The notes: generated by a model from the sequence alone, not told the origin. A stretch of DNA of 64,000 nucleotides from an uncultured Clostridia bacterium (GCA_934247935.1 CAKQKE010000004.1:62001-126000); one strand, 5' to 3'. Positions 17,520 through 27,549 are shown, counted from the first letter of the stretch. Numbers and translations are program-made.

Positions 17520-19634
17520 ATGAAAATACAGCATTTTAACGGAATCGACGCAATTTTTGCCACAGACGACAAATACGGTCTTACGGCATTTACCATCGTC
17601 CCTTCCAGACTGATTGAAAAGGTAATAGAAAGAAAAGTGCTTTCTTCTTCCGATACGTACGGACATTTACGCCCCGAACCGATGATTCAGATTGCGCTTT
17701 CGGGCGATTCTCCAACGAGAGATTTTTCTTCGGGCGTATCTCTCCGCAACACCTCTACGGCTCTCGATTTGCGTTTTGCAGAGCAGAACAGAGAAGAAAC
17801 CGAATCTCAAATAAAAGTAGTCACAGTTTTTAAAGGAGAAAAAAGCGGAATTACCGTTTATCACACGCTTTGCCAAAACAAGGGCTATTTTGCGCTCGAG
17901 TGTAGCGTAAAAGCGGTAAATACGAGCGACAAACCGATTACGCTTGAATACCTTGCTTCGTTTACGGTCGATTGCTTATCTCCCTTCGTTTCGGAAAACG
18001 ACGCCGACGAATTGTATATTCACAGAATAAACAATTATTGGGCGGGAGAAGGCAGACTTCAAAGCGCGCCTGCGTCTTTTTATGCAATGGAAGACTCGCA
18101 AACGAGGTTCGGTTATCGAATGGAAAGGTTCGGACAAAACGGTACTATGCCCGCAAGGGGATATCTTCCGTTTGTGGCAATCGAGGATAAGGTAAACGGC
18201 GTAACATGGGCGTGCAACATGCAAGCCCCCGAGTCGTGGCTTATAGAAGTCGGGCATCACAATTCGGCTTTACACATGTCCGGCGGCATTGCCGATTTTA
18301 CTTCGGGTCATTGGAGAAAACGTCTCGATATAGGTCAAAGTTTTTGCACGAGACCTGCGTACATAACGGTTGCCGAAGGCGATTTGCTGGCGGCGTGCAA
18401 CAACCTTACCGAGTACAGAAAACCGCTTATTTCCCGCAGCGCAAGCGATTGCGACATGCCGATTATTTACAATGAATTTTTATATACTCACGGCGAGCCT
18501 ACGCTTGAAAAAGAAGTAAAACAACTCCCGTTTTTAAAGGACTTGGGAGTAAAATATTTCGTGATAGACGACGGTTGGTATTGCGATTTGCAAAAAAAGC
18601 GCAACTTTCTGGGCGATTGGGAAACGGATAAACGGCGTTTTCCGTCGGGACTTAAAGGTTTTTCTGAGGAATGTAAAAAATTCGGTATAAAATCGGGCAT
18701 TTGGTATGAATTTGAAAACGTGACCGATGGTGCGCCGATTTGCGGAAACAAGAACTTATTTCTCACTTTCGACGGCAATATAATTAAGCACGAAAACAGA
18801 ATGTTTCTGGATTTCAGAAAGAAAGAGACGATAGATTTTGTCAAAGAAAAAGTAATCGATTTACTTAAAAAAGACGATATCGGTTATGTAAAAATAGACT
18901 ACAACGAAAATATCGGTTTGGGCGTCGACGGAGCGGAATCGTACTGTCAGGGCTTGCGCGAGCATATGGATTGCGTCATAGAATTTTACCGCGAAATACG
19001 CAAAGAGTTGCCCGATTTAATCATCGAGACTTGCTCTTCGGGCGGTATGAGACACGAGCCGCTATTCCTGACTTTGGGCGATATGGTTTCGTTTTCGGAC
19101 TTCTGCGAAAACCCCATGGGCGCGGTTTGCGCGTGCGATTTGCACAGAGTTTTACTCCCGTCTCAAATGCAGGTCTGGGCGTACCTTGATAAGTCGTTTT
19201 CAGCCGAAAGAGTATATTTTTCTCTGGCTGAGGGCTTGTTGGGTAGATTATGTTTGTCGGGCGATATCGCCGAACTTTCTTCCGAAGCGAAAAGTATTGT
19301 AAAAGCGGGCTGTGAGTTTTACGAAAAGATTAAATTTATAATTAAAGACGGAAAAACTATACATATCGACACAAGCGAAATAACTTCGTTCCGCAAGGAC
19401 AAGGGCGCGTTTTCGCTTGCAAGGCTGTCAAACGACGAAAAGTATGCGCTCGTGTATGCGTTTGCGATAAACGAAAACGTTTGTCGGGAGATTGCTTTAC
19501 CTGTAAGTTATGAAATAATCGACGTATACGGCACGGCAAAAGCGACTACTAAAAACGAAAAAGTAATTATTTCGCACTGCGGAGAAAAATATTCTTCTGC
19601 GGTGGTTCTCTTAAAATTGGATAAGGAGATTTAA
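17520..19634 (+). CDS. Alpha-galactosidase, glycoside hydrolase family 36
   Basis: A 704-residue cytoplasmic enzyme of the usual GH36 length, with an N-terminal beta-supersandwich, a TIM barrel and a small C-terminal domain. Diagnostic blocks are YFVIDDGWYCD, YVKIDYNENIG with the nucleophile Asp460, and IETCSSGGMRHEP followed by SFSDFCENP with the acid/base Asp527. It should remove terminal alpha-1,6-linked galactose from imported oligosaccharides. The ribosome site is weak (AAAGG), and the gene follows the lipoprotein by nine bases, so it is in the same operon. It uses substrate brought in by the upstream importer. Related GH36 members can have alpha-N-acetylgalactosaminidase or transferase activity, but hydrolysis of alpha-galactosides is most likely. 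Confidence 0.92.
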   Translation: MKIQHFNGIDAIFATDDKYGLTAFTIVPSRLIEKVIERKVLSSSDTYGHLRPEPMIQIALSGDSPTRDFSSGVSLRNTSTALDLRFAEQNREETESQIKVVTVFKGEKSGITVYHTLCQNKGYFALECSVKAVNTSDKPITLEYLASFTVDCLSPFVSENDADELYIHRINNYWAGEGRLQSAPASFYAMEDSQTRFGYRMERFGQNGTMPARGYLPFVAIEDKVNGVTWACNMQAPESWLIEVGHHNSALHMSGGIADFTSGHWRKRLDIGQSFCTRPAYITVAEGDLLAACNNLTEYRKPLISRSASDCDMPIIYNEFLYTHGEPTLEKEVKQLPFLKDLGVKYFVIDDGWYCDLQKKRNFLGDWETDKRRFPSGLKGFSEECKKFGIKSGIWYEFENVTDGAPICGNKNLFLTFDGNIIKHENRMFLDFRKKETIDFVKEKVIDLLKKDDIGYVKIDYNENIGLGVDGAESYCQGLREHMDCVIEFYREIRKELPDLIIETCSSGGMRHEPLFLTLGDMVSFSDFCENPMGAVCACDLHRVLLPSQMQVWAYLDKSFSAERVYFSLAEGLLGRLCLSGDIAELSSEAKSIVKAGCEFYEKIKFIIKDGKTIHIDTSEITSFRKDKGAFSLARLSNDEKYALVYAFAINENVCREIALPVSYEIIDVYGTAKATTKNEKVIISHCGEKYSSAVVLLKLDKEI

Positions 19635-19637
19635 AAG

Positions 19638-21746
19638 ATGAACAACAAATTTAAAAAATTAGCGTGCATTTGCATGAGCGCAATCACGCTTTGCGGCTGT
19701 ACGGGCGGAACGAGTGTGACCGACGTCGAGTGGATAAACCCGTATTCGGATACTTACGCCGTTAGATACGACACTGATTCTTCGGCGGACATTACCGTAG
19801 ATTTTTCAAAAAGAGACGGAAGTATTTCGCAAAACGTCAAAAAAATCGACATGTTTTCGCCCACGTGGAATTTCTTAAAGGGCGCGGGACTCGATTACGG
19901 CTCGCTCGATTCTTTAAAATACATGAAAGAACTTAAAAGCGAAGCGATGAGGGTCGACATGATGTTCGGCAACGGCGGTATAGGACAAAACTCTTACACG
20001 CAAAACGGCATCGTCGACACCGATAACGCCTGGTATAAAGTAAACACGTTGACCGATTATTTAGGCAGGGGCGGCGCGTTGCCGTACTTTATCATGGTAG
20101 GCATACCGAGTTATGCTCAGGCTGACGGAGGAAACGCCAAATCTTATCCCGATATGGCAAAGTACACCGAATTTTGCCGCAACACCGCAAAATATTTCAA
20201 AGACAACAACAGAAGAATTATTTACGAGACGTGGAACGAACCCGACTTAAACGCGACTTCTTATTGGACGAGCGGTATGCCGTTGTTTGTCGACACGAGC
20301 GTAGCCGCAACGAAAGCATTTAAAGAGGGCGACCCGGACGCATACGTTGCCGAACTCGGTCTTTGCTGGCCGGTCACGTTCTGCAAAGATTACGTATCTT
20401 CTATTGAAGGCACGTTGTGGGATTATTACATGCAAAAGAGCGCGGAAGCGGGCAACCATATCGACGCTTTCACCTGGCACTATTACGGCGATTCTTCGGC
20501 GAATATGGAAGGTTGTCAAAAGCACAGAGAAGATTTTTCTTATTATAAAGAAGCAGTGCGCGAGGCAATTAACAAAGACAACGAAAAATACGACCTTTAT
20601 ACGATGACTCAACACTGCACGGAGTTTTCTCCCGCGGCGACGGGTTCTGGTATAGTCGTTCAAACGGGACTTATACCCAAACTTTACAAGGCAATCGATT
20701 ACGTATTGGAAACGACGGATATCTCACGTTTTTCGTGGGCGTCGTATTTGATGAGCGAATTTTATTTAATCGACCCGTATTCATGGAAAAAATCCCCCGT
20801 ATTTTACGTGCTTTGGTCTTACGGCAGACTTCCGCTTTCACCCGTAGAAGTCGTTGCGGGCGACGGAATTAAAGACACGTTCGGTTGGGAAACGGGCGTT
20901 GACTCTAAAAGAGCGGGCGCGGTAATTTACAACAAGACGTTAAACGACACTTATACCGTTTCCGGCTCGACTTACAAACAAAACGCAAAAGACAGCAGAA
21001 ACGTAAGCGTAAAACTTACGGGTGTGCCGTTTACCGCCAAAAACGCTAAAATTTATTTAATCGACAACGAACACGTAAGTTACAATACCGAGACTTCCGA
21101 GCCGTATCTTGTAATGGATTTAAGCGGAGATAAAGTGAAAAACGACGTTGTCATCGACCTTAAAATTCCCGGCAACGCAGCGATGTATATCGAACTCGAC
21201 GATGGCGACGGACTAAGCGAAACCGACTTTGAAAACGAGTTGAAAAAACATATCGTAAGAAAAGACTATTATTATGAGCAGCGTGCCGACTTGATGCCGT
21301 ATTCCGATATTCATGAAAACTCTTTCGAGGTGTCTTTGGGTATGCTCGGTCACGAAACGGGCAAAACGGCAATCACGGTTACGCTCGACGACATGAAAGA
21401 CTTTGAAAAACTTGCGTTCGATTATAATATCTACGGCGATATGAGCGGCGCGGCAAAAACAAAAGCCTTGGGCGTAAGGGTAGATTACCATACGAGCAGC
21501 GGTTATATTACTTCTGCGGATTATTATTGGAGAAACTTTAAAGACGGATTTTTATACAAAGGCTGGGGAACGGGCGAAAAAGCCGCTTATTCCACGGGCT
21601 TCGGTTCTGATTTAAACGGCACATTCAATATACCGCTTATGGAAAAATCTCCGGTAGGCTGGGACGGAAGAATTATGCTTACTTTCTATATGAAAGATTG
21701 CGGCAAAAACGCTTCCGTCGTAATTCGAGCCAATGGAATTCAGTAA
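19638..21746 (+). CDS. Clan GH-A glycoside hydrolase lipoprotein (GH39-like)
   Basis: A 702-residue lipoprotein (lipobox LCGC near residue 21) with an excellent AAGGAG site three bases after the GH36 stop. The TIM barrel carries IYETWNEPDL, with the probable acid/base Glu201, and a second Glu at 329 (HCTEFSP) placed as a clan-A nucleophile; AFTWHYYG lies between them. This resembles GH39 beta-xylosidase/iduronidase-type enzymes, although GH30- or GH5-like relatives cannot be excluded. A C-terminal beta region of about 200 residues (from about residue 500) may bind carbohydrate. It would act outside the cell, tethered to the membrane, on polymer or long oligomers before import. Confidence 0.75.
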   Translation: MNNKFKKLACICMSAITLCGCTGGTSVTDVEWINPYSDTYAVRYDTDSSADITVDFSKRDGSISQNVKKIDMFSPTWNFLKGAGLDYGSLDSLKYMKELKSEAMRVDMMFGNGGIGQNSYTQNGIVDTDNAWYKVNTLTDYLGRGGALPYFIMVGIPSYAQADGGNAKSYPDMAKYTEFCRNTAKYFKDNNRRIIYETWNEPDLNATSYWTSGMPLFVDTSVAATKAFKEGDPDAYVAELGLCWPVTFCKDYVSSIEGTLWDYYMQKSAEAGNHIDAFTWHYYGDSSANMEGCQKHREDFSYYKEAVREAINKDNEKYDLYTMTQHCTEFSPAATGSGIVVQTGLIPKLYKAIDYVLETTDISRFSWASYLMSEFYLIDPYSWKKSPVFYVLWSYGRLPLSPVEVVAGDGIKDTFGWETGVDSKRAGAVIYNKTLNDTYTVSGSTYKQNAKDSRNVSVKLTGVPFTAKNAKIYLIDNEHVSYNTETSEPYLVMDLSGDKVKNDVVIDLKIPGNAAMYIELDDGDGLSETDFENELKKHIVRKDYYYEQRADLMPYSDIHENSFEVSLGMLGHETGKTAITVTLDDMKDFEKLAFDYNIYGDMSGAAKTKALGVRVDYHTSSGYITSADYYWRNFKDGFLYKGWGTGEKAAYSTGFGSDLNGTFNIPLMEKSPVGWDGRIMLTFYMKDCGKNASVVIRANGIQ

Positions 21747-21754
21747 ATAAAAAT

Positions 21755-21788
21755 AAAGAGTGCGCGGTCATTTAACCGTGTACTCTTT
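21755..21788 (+). terminator. Terminator at the end of the main glycan operon
   Basis: AAAGAGTGCGCGGT pairs with ACCGTGTACTCTTT (two G-U pairs) around a six-base loop. There is only a short T/A-rich tail, and the A-rich 5' side would also allow termination on the minus strand. Confidence 0.7.
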
Positions 21789-21864
21789 GTAAATTTAAAA
21801 ACGAATTTATAAAACGTACAATCGAGAGTATAAACTCCGCAGTTTGGCGGCACAAGAGGATAAA

Positions 21865-23778
21865 ATGTTTAACGAAACGACAAACGGCATAATTGCATAC
21901 GACAAACAATTTAAGCCGATTTTAAACGGCGGCGGCATTTCTTGTGAGATAAGCAAAAGTCGCATAAACGAATATATCGAACAAATCACGCTTAAATACG
22001 TCAACAACACCGAGGGGAAAACGGAATATTTGCCTTTTTATCAAGCGGAAAGAAAGGGTAGTCTTGATTTTTATATCATTCCGTGCGTAAACTATAACGG
22101 CAACAAATTCGGCGACGGCAAAGAGCCCGAAGGGCTCGATACAGACGGCGAACCCTGGATTTTTTCTTCGGACAGAACGGGTACACCCGGTTGCGGAATT
22201 GTTTTAAGCGGCGGCGTGTGCCATGCCTTGTTCGGGCAGATAAGCGGAGAGGATATACATTGTTCGGCGAGTATTTTTAAAGAAGGACGAAGTGTGTATC
22301 AAAGGATATATTTTACTCATATCGAATACCCGAAGTGCTATTTAAGAAAATTCGATTACGGCGACCCGATAATTAAGTTTTTGACAATAAACGCGGGCGA
22401 AACGCAAACGTTTGAGTGTTTCGGGTACACAAAAAAGGCGTCTGGCGGCGGGGTGTATTCATATGATAAACTGTTTGACTATCTTACGCAGACCGCGCCT
22501 AAACTTTCTCCGCGGTTTTGCGCCGACGAAGTGAAAAAACAGTGTTTTTCCGTGATTGAAAACATGGTTGAAAAAACACCTTTCGGCACGCTGTCAAACA
22601 TGGGTTTACTCCCCGACGGAGAGCATAAAACCGGCGACGAAAACTGCAAGTTTATTTATAGAAAACACGGCAAGTATGAGATAGGTTGGTGCGGACAAAA
22701 TATCACCGTTGCCGAAATGCTTTTGCGTAAATTTCTCGATTCGGGCGATACGTATTGCGTAAAAACGGCAATAGATATAGTGGAAACATGGCTGAAACTG
22801 CGCCATAAATCGGGGCTTGTAAGCGTAAATTACGACGTGCCGCACAATAACAGCGAGCGTATCGACACGTGCAACGAGGGCTGGTTCGTGTATAAACTTT
22901 GTATTATCATCGAATTATTGCGAGACAATAAACAAATGGTAATAAATGCGACAAGCGGAGAGAAAAACATAGACGGGTTTTTGTCTCAAGCGGAGAATTG
23001 TGTTGACGGCATTTGCGAAGTGTTTTTCAAAAATTATCCGCAAAAATTGCCGCAGGCGGTTTATCCCGACGGCTCTTTGGCAATTGAAAAAGGCTGTGCG
23101 GGCGCGATACTTGCTGTGGGAATAGCGCACGCTTATAAAACCTTTAAACAAGAAAAATATTTAAATTTTGCGATAAAATATTTTGACGCTTATTATGACG
23201 AGTATTTAAAAAATTCGTTGTGTGCGGGCGGCGCGCTCGATACTTATTGCGTCGATAAAGAAAGCGCAGGACCGATTTTGCGGACGGCACTACTGCTTTA
23301 CGAGTATACAAACGATAAAAATTACTTGCAAAAAGCGGAAAATATAGCGCATTATTTAATGACGTGGACGTTTTATTTCAACGTGCCGTTCGATAAAAAC
23401 AGCGATTGCGGCAAACTTGATATAAAAACCGTTGGCGGCACTGCGGTGTCGGTTGCGCATCATCACATCGACTGCTGGGGAATTTTTTACGTTCCCGATA
23501 TGATCAGACTTTACAATCTTACGGGTAACGTTGCATACTTATCGCAAGCCGAGATGTTGTGGAATTTCACCTTGCAGTATCCCAGCGACGGGAATTTGGT
23601 TTTGCACGGAATGAAACGACCTTACGGTACTCAGAATGAAGCGGTTATTCAATGTAATTGGCACGGCGAAAAAGAGAATAAAGGTTTGTTAAACGACTGG
23701 CTCGTCACCTGGGTAAAGACTTTTCAGTTAGACGTGCTATATTCAAAAGAATTTATAAATTCGCCTGTTTCAAAATAA
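21865..23778 (+). CDS. Second six-hairpin glycosidase-like protein, cytoplasmic
   Basis: The ATG at 21865 is chosen because AAGAGGATAAA precedes it; the TTG at 21844 has no site. The product is 637 residues with no signal peptide. It has an N-terminal beta-rich part of about 200 residues, then a helical repeat region with conserved-looking aromatic and acidic blocks (YEIGWCGQN, ERIDTCNEGWFVYKL, AVYPDGSLAIEKGC, VAHHHIDCWGIFYVPDMIRLY). This fits an (alpha/alpha)6 toroid hydrolase. I cannot assign a GH family; the HHHIDCWG block could be part of the active site. It lies just after the operon terminator and probably completes breakdown of the imported glycan. Confidence 0.6.
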   Translation: MFNETTNGIIAYDKQFKPILNGGGISCEISKSRINEYIEQITLKYVNNTEGKTEYLPFYQAERKGSLDFYIIPCVNYNGNKFGDGKEPEGLDTDGEPWIFSSDRTGTPGCGIVLSGGVCHALFGQISGEDIHCSASIFKEGRSVYQRIYFTHIEYPKCYLRKFDYGDPIIKFLTINAGETQTFECFGYTKKASGGGVYSYDKLFDYLTQTAPKLSPRFCADEVKKQCFSVIENMVEKTPFGTLSNMGLLPDGEHKTGDENCKFIYRKHGKYEIGWCGQNITVAEMLLRKFLDSGDTYCVKTAIDIVETWLKLRHKSGLVSVNYDVPHNNSERIDTCNEGWFVYKLCIIIELLRDNKQMVINATSGEKNIDGFLSQAENCVDGICEVFFKNYPQKLPQAVYPDGSLAIEKGCAGAILAVGIAHAYKTFKQEKYLNFAIKYFDAYYDEYLKNSLCAGGALDTYCVDKESAGPILRTALLLYEYTNDKNYLQKAENIAHYLMTWTFYFNVPFDKNSDCGKLDIKTVGGTAVSVAHHHIDCWGIFYVPDMIRLYNLTGNVAYLSQAEMLWNFTLQYPSDGNLVLHGMKRPYGTQNEAVIQCNWHGEKENKGLLNDWLVTWVKTFQLDVLYSKEFINSPVSK

Positions 23779-23792
23779 AATATTTCAATTTT

Positions 23793-23829
23793 AAAGCGAT
23801 GCCTTGTTGTTTAAACGACGTCGCTTTTT
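23793..23829 (+). terminator. Terminator after the second six-hairpin gene
   Basis: AAAGCGA (23793-23799) pairs with TCGCTTT (23821-23827), with a second inner stem, and is followed by T residues. Confidence 0.65.
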
Positions 23830-23914
23830 ATATGTAATTTAAAGGCGCATATCTCGTCGTAAGCGGGCAATTCAATTGGCGGCATAAAAGCCTACAAAAC
23901 ACTGAAATTGTCTA

Positions 23915-23942
23915 TTTTACGGCATACGTATCGCATAAAAGA
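23915..23942. repeat. Dispersed palindromic repeat, copy 2
   Basis: TTTTACGGCATACGTA followed by TCGCATAAAA; a near-complete match to the palindrome seen at eight other intergenic sites. Confidence 0.7.
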
Positions 23943-23970
23943 GTAATAATATATAAAATTTAATAAGTTT

Positions 23971-23993
23971 TTAGCCCTCTTGTATTAAGGAAG
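23971..23993. repeat. Fragment of the MITE-like repeat family
   Basis: TTAGCCCTCTTGTATTAAGG resembles the left end of the 145-bp elements but lacks the rest. It lies 45 bases before a complete copy, which suggests repeated insertion or decay at this spot. Confidence 0.45.
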
Positions 23994-24037
23994 TGATTTA
24001 TTATGTTTTTACTCGTTATATTTGATTCGTTTACCAT

Positions 24038-24182
24038 GCCCTCCTTGTGTAAAGGAGGGTGGCGCGCAGTATGCGTGACGGAAGGATTGTAAAAGTAAAT
24101 TTTACTGAAATAAATCGTTTTTTAAGTCAAAAAACAATCCCTCAGTCAGCCTTGCTGACAGCCCCCTTTGCACAAAGGGGCC
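24038..24182. mobile_element. MITE-like repeat, copy A (145 bp)
   Basis: The left end folds as GCCCTCC..GGAGGG, then GTGACGGAAGGATTGT; the right half starts ACAATCCCTCAGTCAGC and ends CCCCTTTGCACAAAGGGGCC. Left and right halves are partly complementary (GGATTGT and ACAATCC), as in a non-autonomous element. Copy C at 59654-59798 has exactly the same length. There is no coding content. Confidence 0.75.
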
Positions 24183-24308
24183 GATATATTACGTTGTAAA
24201 ATTCCGTTTTTTATAAAAAAATCGATAAAATCTTTTGCTGTAAAAAACAAAAAAAGATAGTTTTAAAGATTAGTATAACTTAATTCTTGTTCGGCTCACA
24301 AATAAGAC

Positions 24309-24343
24309 TAAAAAAGCAGACTTGCAAAAGGTAAGTCCGCTTT
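24309..24343 (-). terminator. Terminator of the large minus-strand lipoprotein gene
   Basis: Read on the minus strand, AGCGGACTT pairs with AAGTCTGCT and is followed by a run of T. It lies 30 bases beyond the stop codon at 24374. Confidence 0.7.
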
Positions 24344-24373
24344 AAGTTTTATTAAGTTTAATAAGTCGGTCGA

Positions 24374-27300
24374 TTAAAACAAACTTGTCTGAGTAGTAAG
24401 CGATTTTGCTTCGCCGTCGACAGACGAAACGAGGTAAATGTTGAATTTGCCTTTTGCCGTTACTCCCGTTACGTTAAGCAAAGTAATATCGCCGTACAAA
24501 GACGACAAATCGGAATTATCGTCGTGGTCGATATGCACTACCGCGTCGCCCAGAACGTCGTCAATCGCGTTTAAATTCAAAGTAAGATTGTACGTCGGCG
24601 AAGAGTAAGAGTAGCCAACGAGCACGTCGTCAAAGCCGAAAGCCTTTTTGTCTTCGCTGTTGATTGCGTCGGTAATAGTGCTGTTGATCGTTTGAGTAAA
24701 GTTTATCATTTGCAAAATGTAATCAATGGCGTTTTCTTTAAATTGCTGTTCGGTTACAGTCGTGTCATAACTGCATTTACCGTAGAAATCCATATCGGAA
24801 ATCATTTTGTTACTGCGGAAACCTGCATGCCAGAAAGTGTTGCTGCATTCAAAACCGTTACATTTACTGCACCATTTTTGTCCGGTAAGCGAGTTGCGTT
24901 TTATTGTCATGGTGTTATTTTTTCCGTTGTAATAAAGGTAAGAATCTCCGCCCATATCCGCAAAAGCGAGTTTTGTTACGCCGGAAAGTTCTCCGCGGGA
25001 CAATTTAGCGGCGATATAAACTACATCTTTGCCGTGTTCGTCCTTTTCAACGTCGATGCGGATATCGATGCCGAGTTCTATATCGGCTTTTACGATAGAC
25101 AATGCGTTGAGATTTACGGGGATTTTGCCCGTAAGGCGGAAACTTGTGCGTTTTGCCGTGTTTATAAGCGATTGCAAAAGTGTGTCTATGCTGTCGAGAT
25201 TGATATGCGTTGCGGTTACGTCGTAAACGGCGTCTACAATTTGTTTTGTGGGTACGTCCGCGTCGACTTGCACGCTTAAAGAAAGGTTGCGTAAAGTAAT
25301 CGCCGTATCGTCTGTTTGATTAATAGTCAGCGTAACCTTATTTTCCTGCGGTTGAGATAAAGAAACGTTCAGATTGCCGAGTCCTTCAAAAAGCGGAGCG
25401 GCGTTTATCGAAAGAGATAAAGTTTTGTCGTTGTCTCTGTCGTAATCGAGTTTTGAAAGAAGAGCGGAGAAATCGAGTAAACTTGCTTTATCAAATTTGA
25501 AATCGAGCAAATCTTTAAGTTGAGGTATAGCCTCGGTGAGTTCGGGCAAACGTTTTTTAAAGCAATCGACAATCGCCTTTGCCCCGATAGAAATTTTTAT
25601 ATCGCTGTCGGGATTTGTAAGGTCGTTTATCGTGAGATAGAGTTTACCTTCGGTTTCGTCGGTCGGCAGCATATATGCGCCGCTGAAAGACAATTGCGTT
25701 TTTGTCGCCGTGCCGTCGGCTGCGGTAACAGTCAAGTCGAGTTTGTCGGCAGTGAGAGCGATTTTGTCTTGCGAAGTGTAAAGTCGCAAATTCATCGCTT
25801 GCGTCTGATAGGTTGTTCCGTTTATTTTAAGGTCAAGCGGCTGAATTTCAAAAGTCCAGGACTTTTCAATGAACTTGTCGTCGTTTGCAGAAGATTTCGC
25901 GTCGGTCAACGAATTTATCGTGTCGATATAATCAAATAATACCGCGCATGCGTCCACATAAGTTTCGTCGGTCACGTCAAGCAAAGGTACTGTTTTATCC
26001 TGCGCCGTGAGCGAGAGTACAACGCCGTTTATTTCGACCGTCGCATTCGTAAATACGTAACTGTCGTTTTCGGTTTGTTTTCCGCTTAAATTCACTTCGG
26101 CAACGATATCTCCGATTGAAAGGGGAATATGCACGGTAGCCATATCATCGTCAATTTCAAGCGTCATGCTTTCCAGAATTTCCGATGGGTCGATGTCGAG
26201 CGAAGAGAAGTTTAAAGAGGGAATTTCCGTCTTTTTAAAACGTTTTACTGCCTCGAGTATATCTTCGACGGAAGAGCGCAATTTTACTCCGTTTACCGCC
26301 GCATAAATCCGGTTGTTTGAATAAGTGCATTTAAGCCCGCCCTCGGTAATGGCTGCAAACGTTATGTTTTTCAAGTTCTCTAAATCGATATTTACGGTGA
26401 GGTCGGCTTTTATAGGTAAACCACCCGCTTTTGTATCGAGTTTTACGTTTAACGGTGCGCCGTTTAAATAACTTTCAAACATACTCATAAGTACGTCGGT
26501 CGGTTGCGGTTCGGCGGGTACGTCGGGTACGGTCGGCAACGGATTTAGGTTTCCGCCGTCGTCCCTGTCGTCGCTTATCGGAGGAGTCGTGCTGAAATCG
26601 ATGTAATTGCCGAAGTAATCGTATTCAGGAAGTTGGGTATAGTCGGTAATTTTACCTATATCGCTGAAAATCTCGGTCATGCTTTCTTTGCAAGGCGTGT
26701 TACCGGCAATAGGGACATTGTAAGCACAGTCGGTTTTTATAGAATAAACAACCCAATTTTCGTCCATGCTGACCGTTATTACGGCTTTTTTAAATTCAGC
26801 AAAGTTTTTCGAACCGCTGTTGGTGCGCATTTCATATAAAAGATATGCGGGCGATTTGTCGTTGTCCAAAGTGTAAGTAAAGGTGTAAAGACCGCTTTGC
26901 TCGTCATAACCGTCGTAAGAGGAGGAGAGTATAGTTTCGTCGTTTAAAATATAACCCGTAAGACCGTTTCCTCTTTGTCCGTAACGATTTAAAAAAGCCT
27001 CTTTAGTGAGTGTATTGGGTGCGGAGTCGGACCATTCGACGTTGTTTACCGAATTGACCTTGGTTGCCGAGCGGTAAAGATAAGTGTTGCCGTGAACGAG
27101 TCTCTCGTCGCCCATTTTTACAAGACCGTAACTTGTAGAAAGTTTGTATACCGTGTCGCCTTTAACCACGCGGTAAGCCAGAATGTCCTGTGTAACCGAA
27201 AAGCCGATTTTAGTCGAAACGGTAGTGCCTTTCGATATGCTGCTGAAACTTCCCGCTTCCATAAGTACGCCGTTTGCTATATATAAATTTTGTTTGGGAT

Positions 27301-27502
27301 CGTCCAAAAAGTCCGCAACGGTTTTTCCTGCCGGGCGTGCCGAAGTCCCGTCGTCAACGTTGCTCGGCGGGGTAACGTCGGTTGCCCCTCCGGGAGAACC
27401 TAAAAACGTACATGCGCCGAAAACTGCCGTACCGGAAAAAATCAGGACCAGCAAACTTATTATTACTTTCTTTTTTGTCCAATGCATCAAAAAATTTCTC
27501 AT
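24374..27502 (-). CDS. Large orphan lipoprotein or secreted protein of about 1042 residues
   Basis: The ATG at 27502 is preferred; an upstream TTG at 27520 and an ATG at 27487 are possible, and no start has a strong ribosome site. The N-terminus has a basic stretch, a hydrophobic core and then VFGAC, so it is probably a lipoprotein, followed by a Gly/Pro/Asp linker. Most of the protein is a long series of beta-strand-like segments with alternating hydrophobic residues (for example LDLTVTAADGTATKTQLSFSG and ATVEINGVVLSLTAQD), suggestive of repeated LppX/LolA-like or beta-helical units. Near residues 875-900 there is a Cys/His cluster, KWCSKCNGFECSNTFWHAG, that could bind a metal. I do not recognise the family. 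It stands alone with its own terminator. Confidence 0.7.
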   Translation of the reverse strand: MRNFLMHWTKKKVIISLLVLIFSGTAVFGACTFLGSPGGATDVTPPSNVDDGTSARPAGKTVADFLDDPKQNLYIANGVLMEAGSFSSISKGTTVSTKIGFSVTQDILAYRVVKGDTVYKLSTSYGLVKMGDERLVHGNTYLYRSATKVNSVNNVEWSDSAPNTLTKEAFLNRYGQRGNGLTGYILNDETILSSSYDGYDEQSGLYTFTYTLDNDKSPAYLLYEMRTNSGSKNFAEFKKAVITVSMDENWVVYSIKTDCAYNVPIAGNTPCKESMTEIFSDIGKITDYTQLPEYDYFGNYIDFSTTPPISDDRDDGGNLNPLPTVPDVPAEPQPTDVLMSMFESYLNGAPLNVKLDTKAGGLPIKADLTVNIDLENLKNITFAAITEGGLKCTYSNNRIYAAVNGVKLRSSVEDILEAVKRFKKTEIPSLNFSSLDIDPSEILESMTLEIDDDMATVHIPLSIGDIVAEVNLSGKQTENDSYVFTNATVEINGVVLSLTAQDKTVPLLDVTDETYVDACAVLFDYIDTINSLTDAKSSANDDKFIEKSWTFEIQPLDLKINGTTYQTQAMNLRLYTSQDKIALTADKLDLTVTAADGTATKTQLSFSGAYMLPTDETEGKLYLTINDLTNPDSDIKISIGAKAIVDCFKKRLPELTEAIPQLKDLLDFKFDKASLLDFSALLSKLDYDRDNDKTLSLSINAAPLFEGLGNLNVSLSQPQENKVTLTINQTDDTAITLRNLSLSVQVDADVPTKQIVDAVYDVTATHINLDSIDTLLQSLINTAKRTSFRLTGKIPVNLNALSIVKADIELGIDIRIDVEKDEHGKDVVYIAAKLSRGELSGVTKLAFADMGGDSYLYYNGKNNTMTIKRNSLTGQKWCSKCNGFECSNTFWHAGFRSNKMISDMDFYGKCSYDTTVTEQQFKENAIDYILQMINFTQTINSTITDAINSEDKKAFGFDDVLVGYSYSSPTYNLTLNLNAIDDVLGDAVVHIDHDDNSDLSSLYGDITLLNVTGVTAKGKFNIYLVSSVDGEAKSLTTQTSLF

Positions 27503-27549
27503 ATTTTTTCTTAAATGCAAATGCGTATAAATCGCCTTTGCAAAACTTA

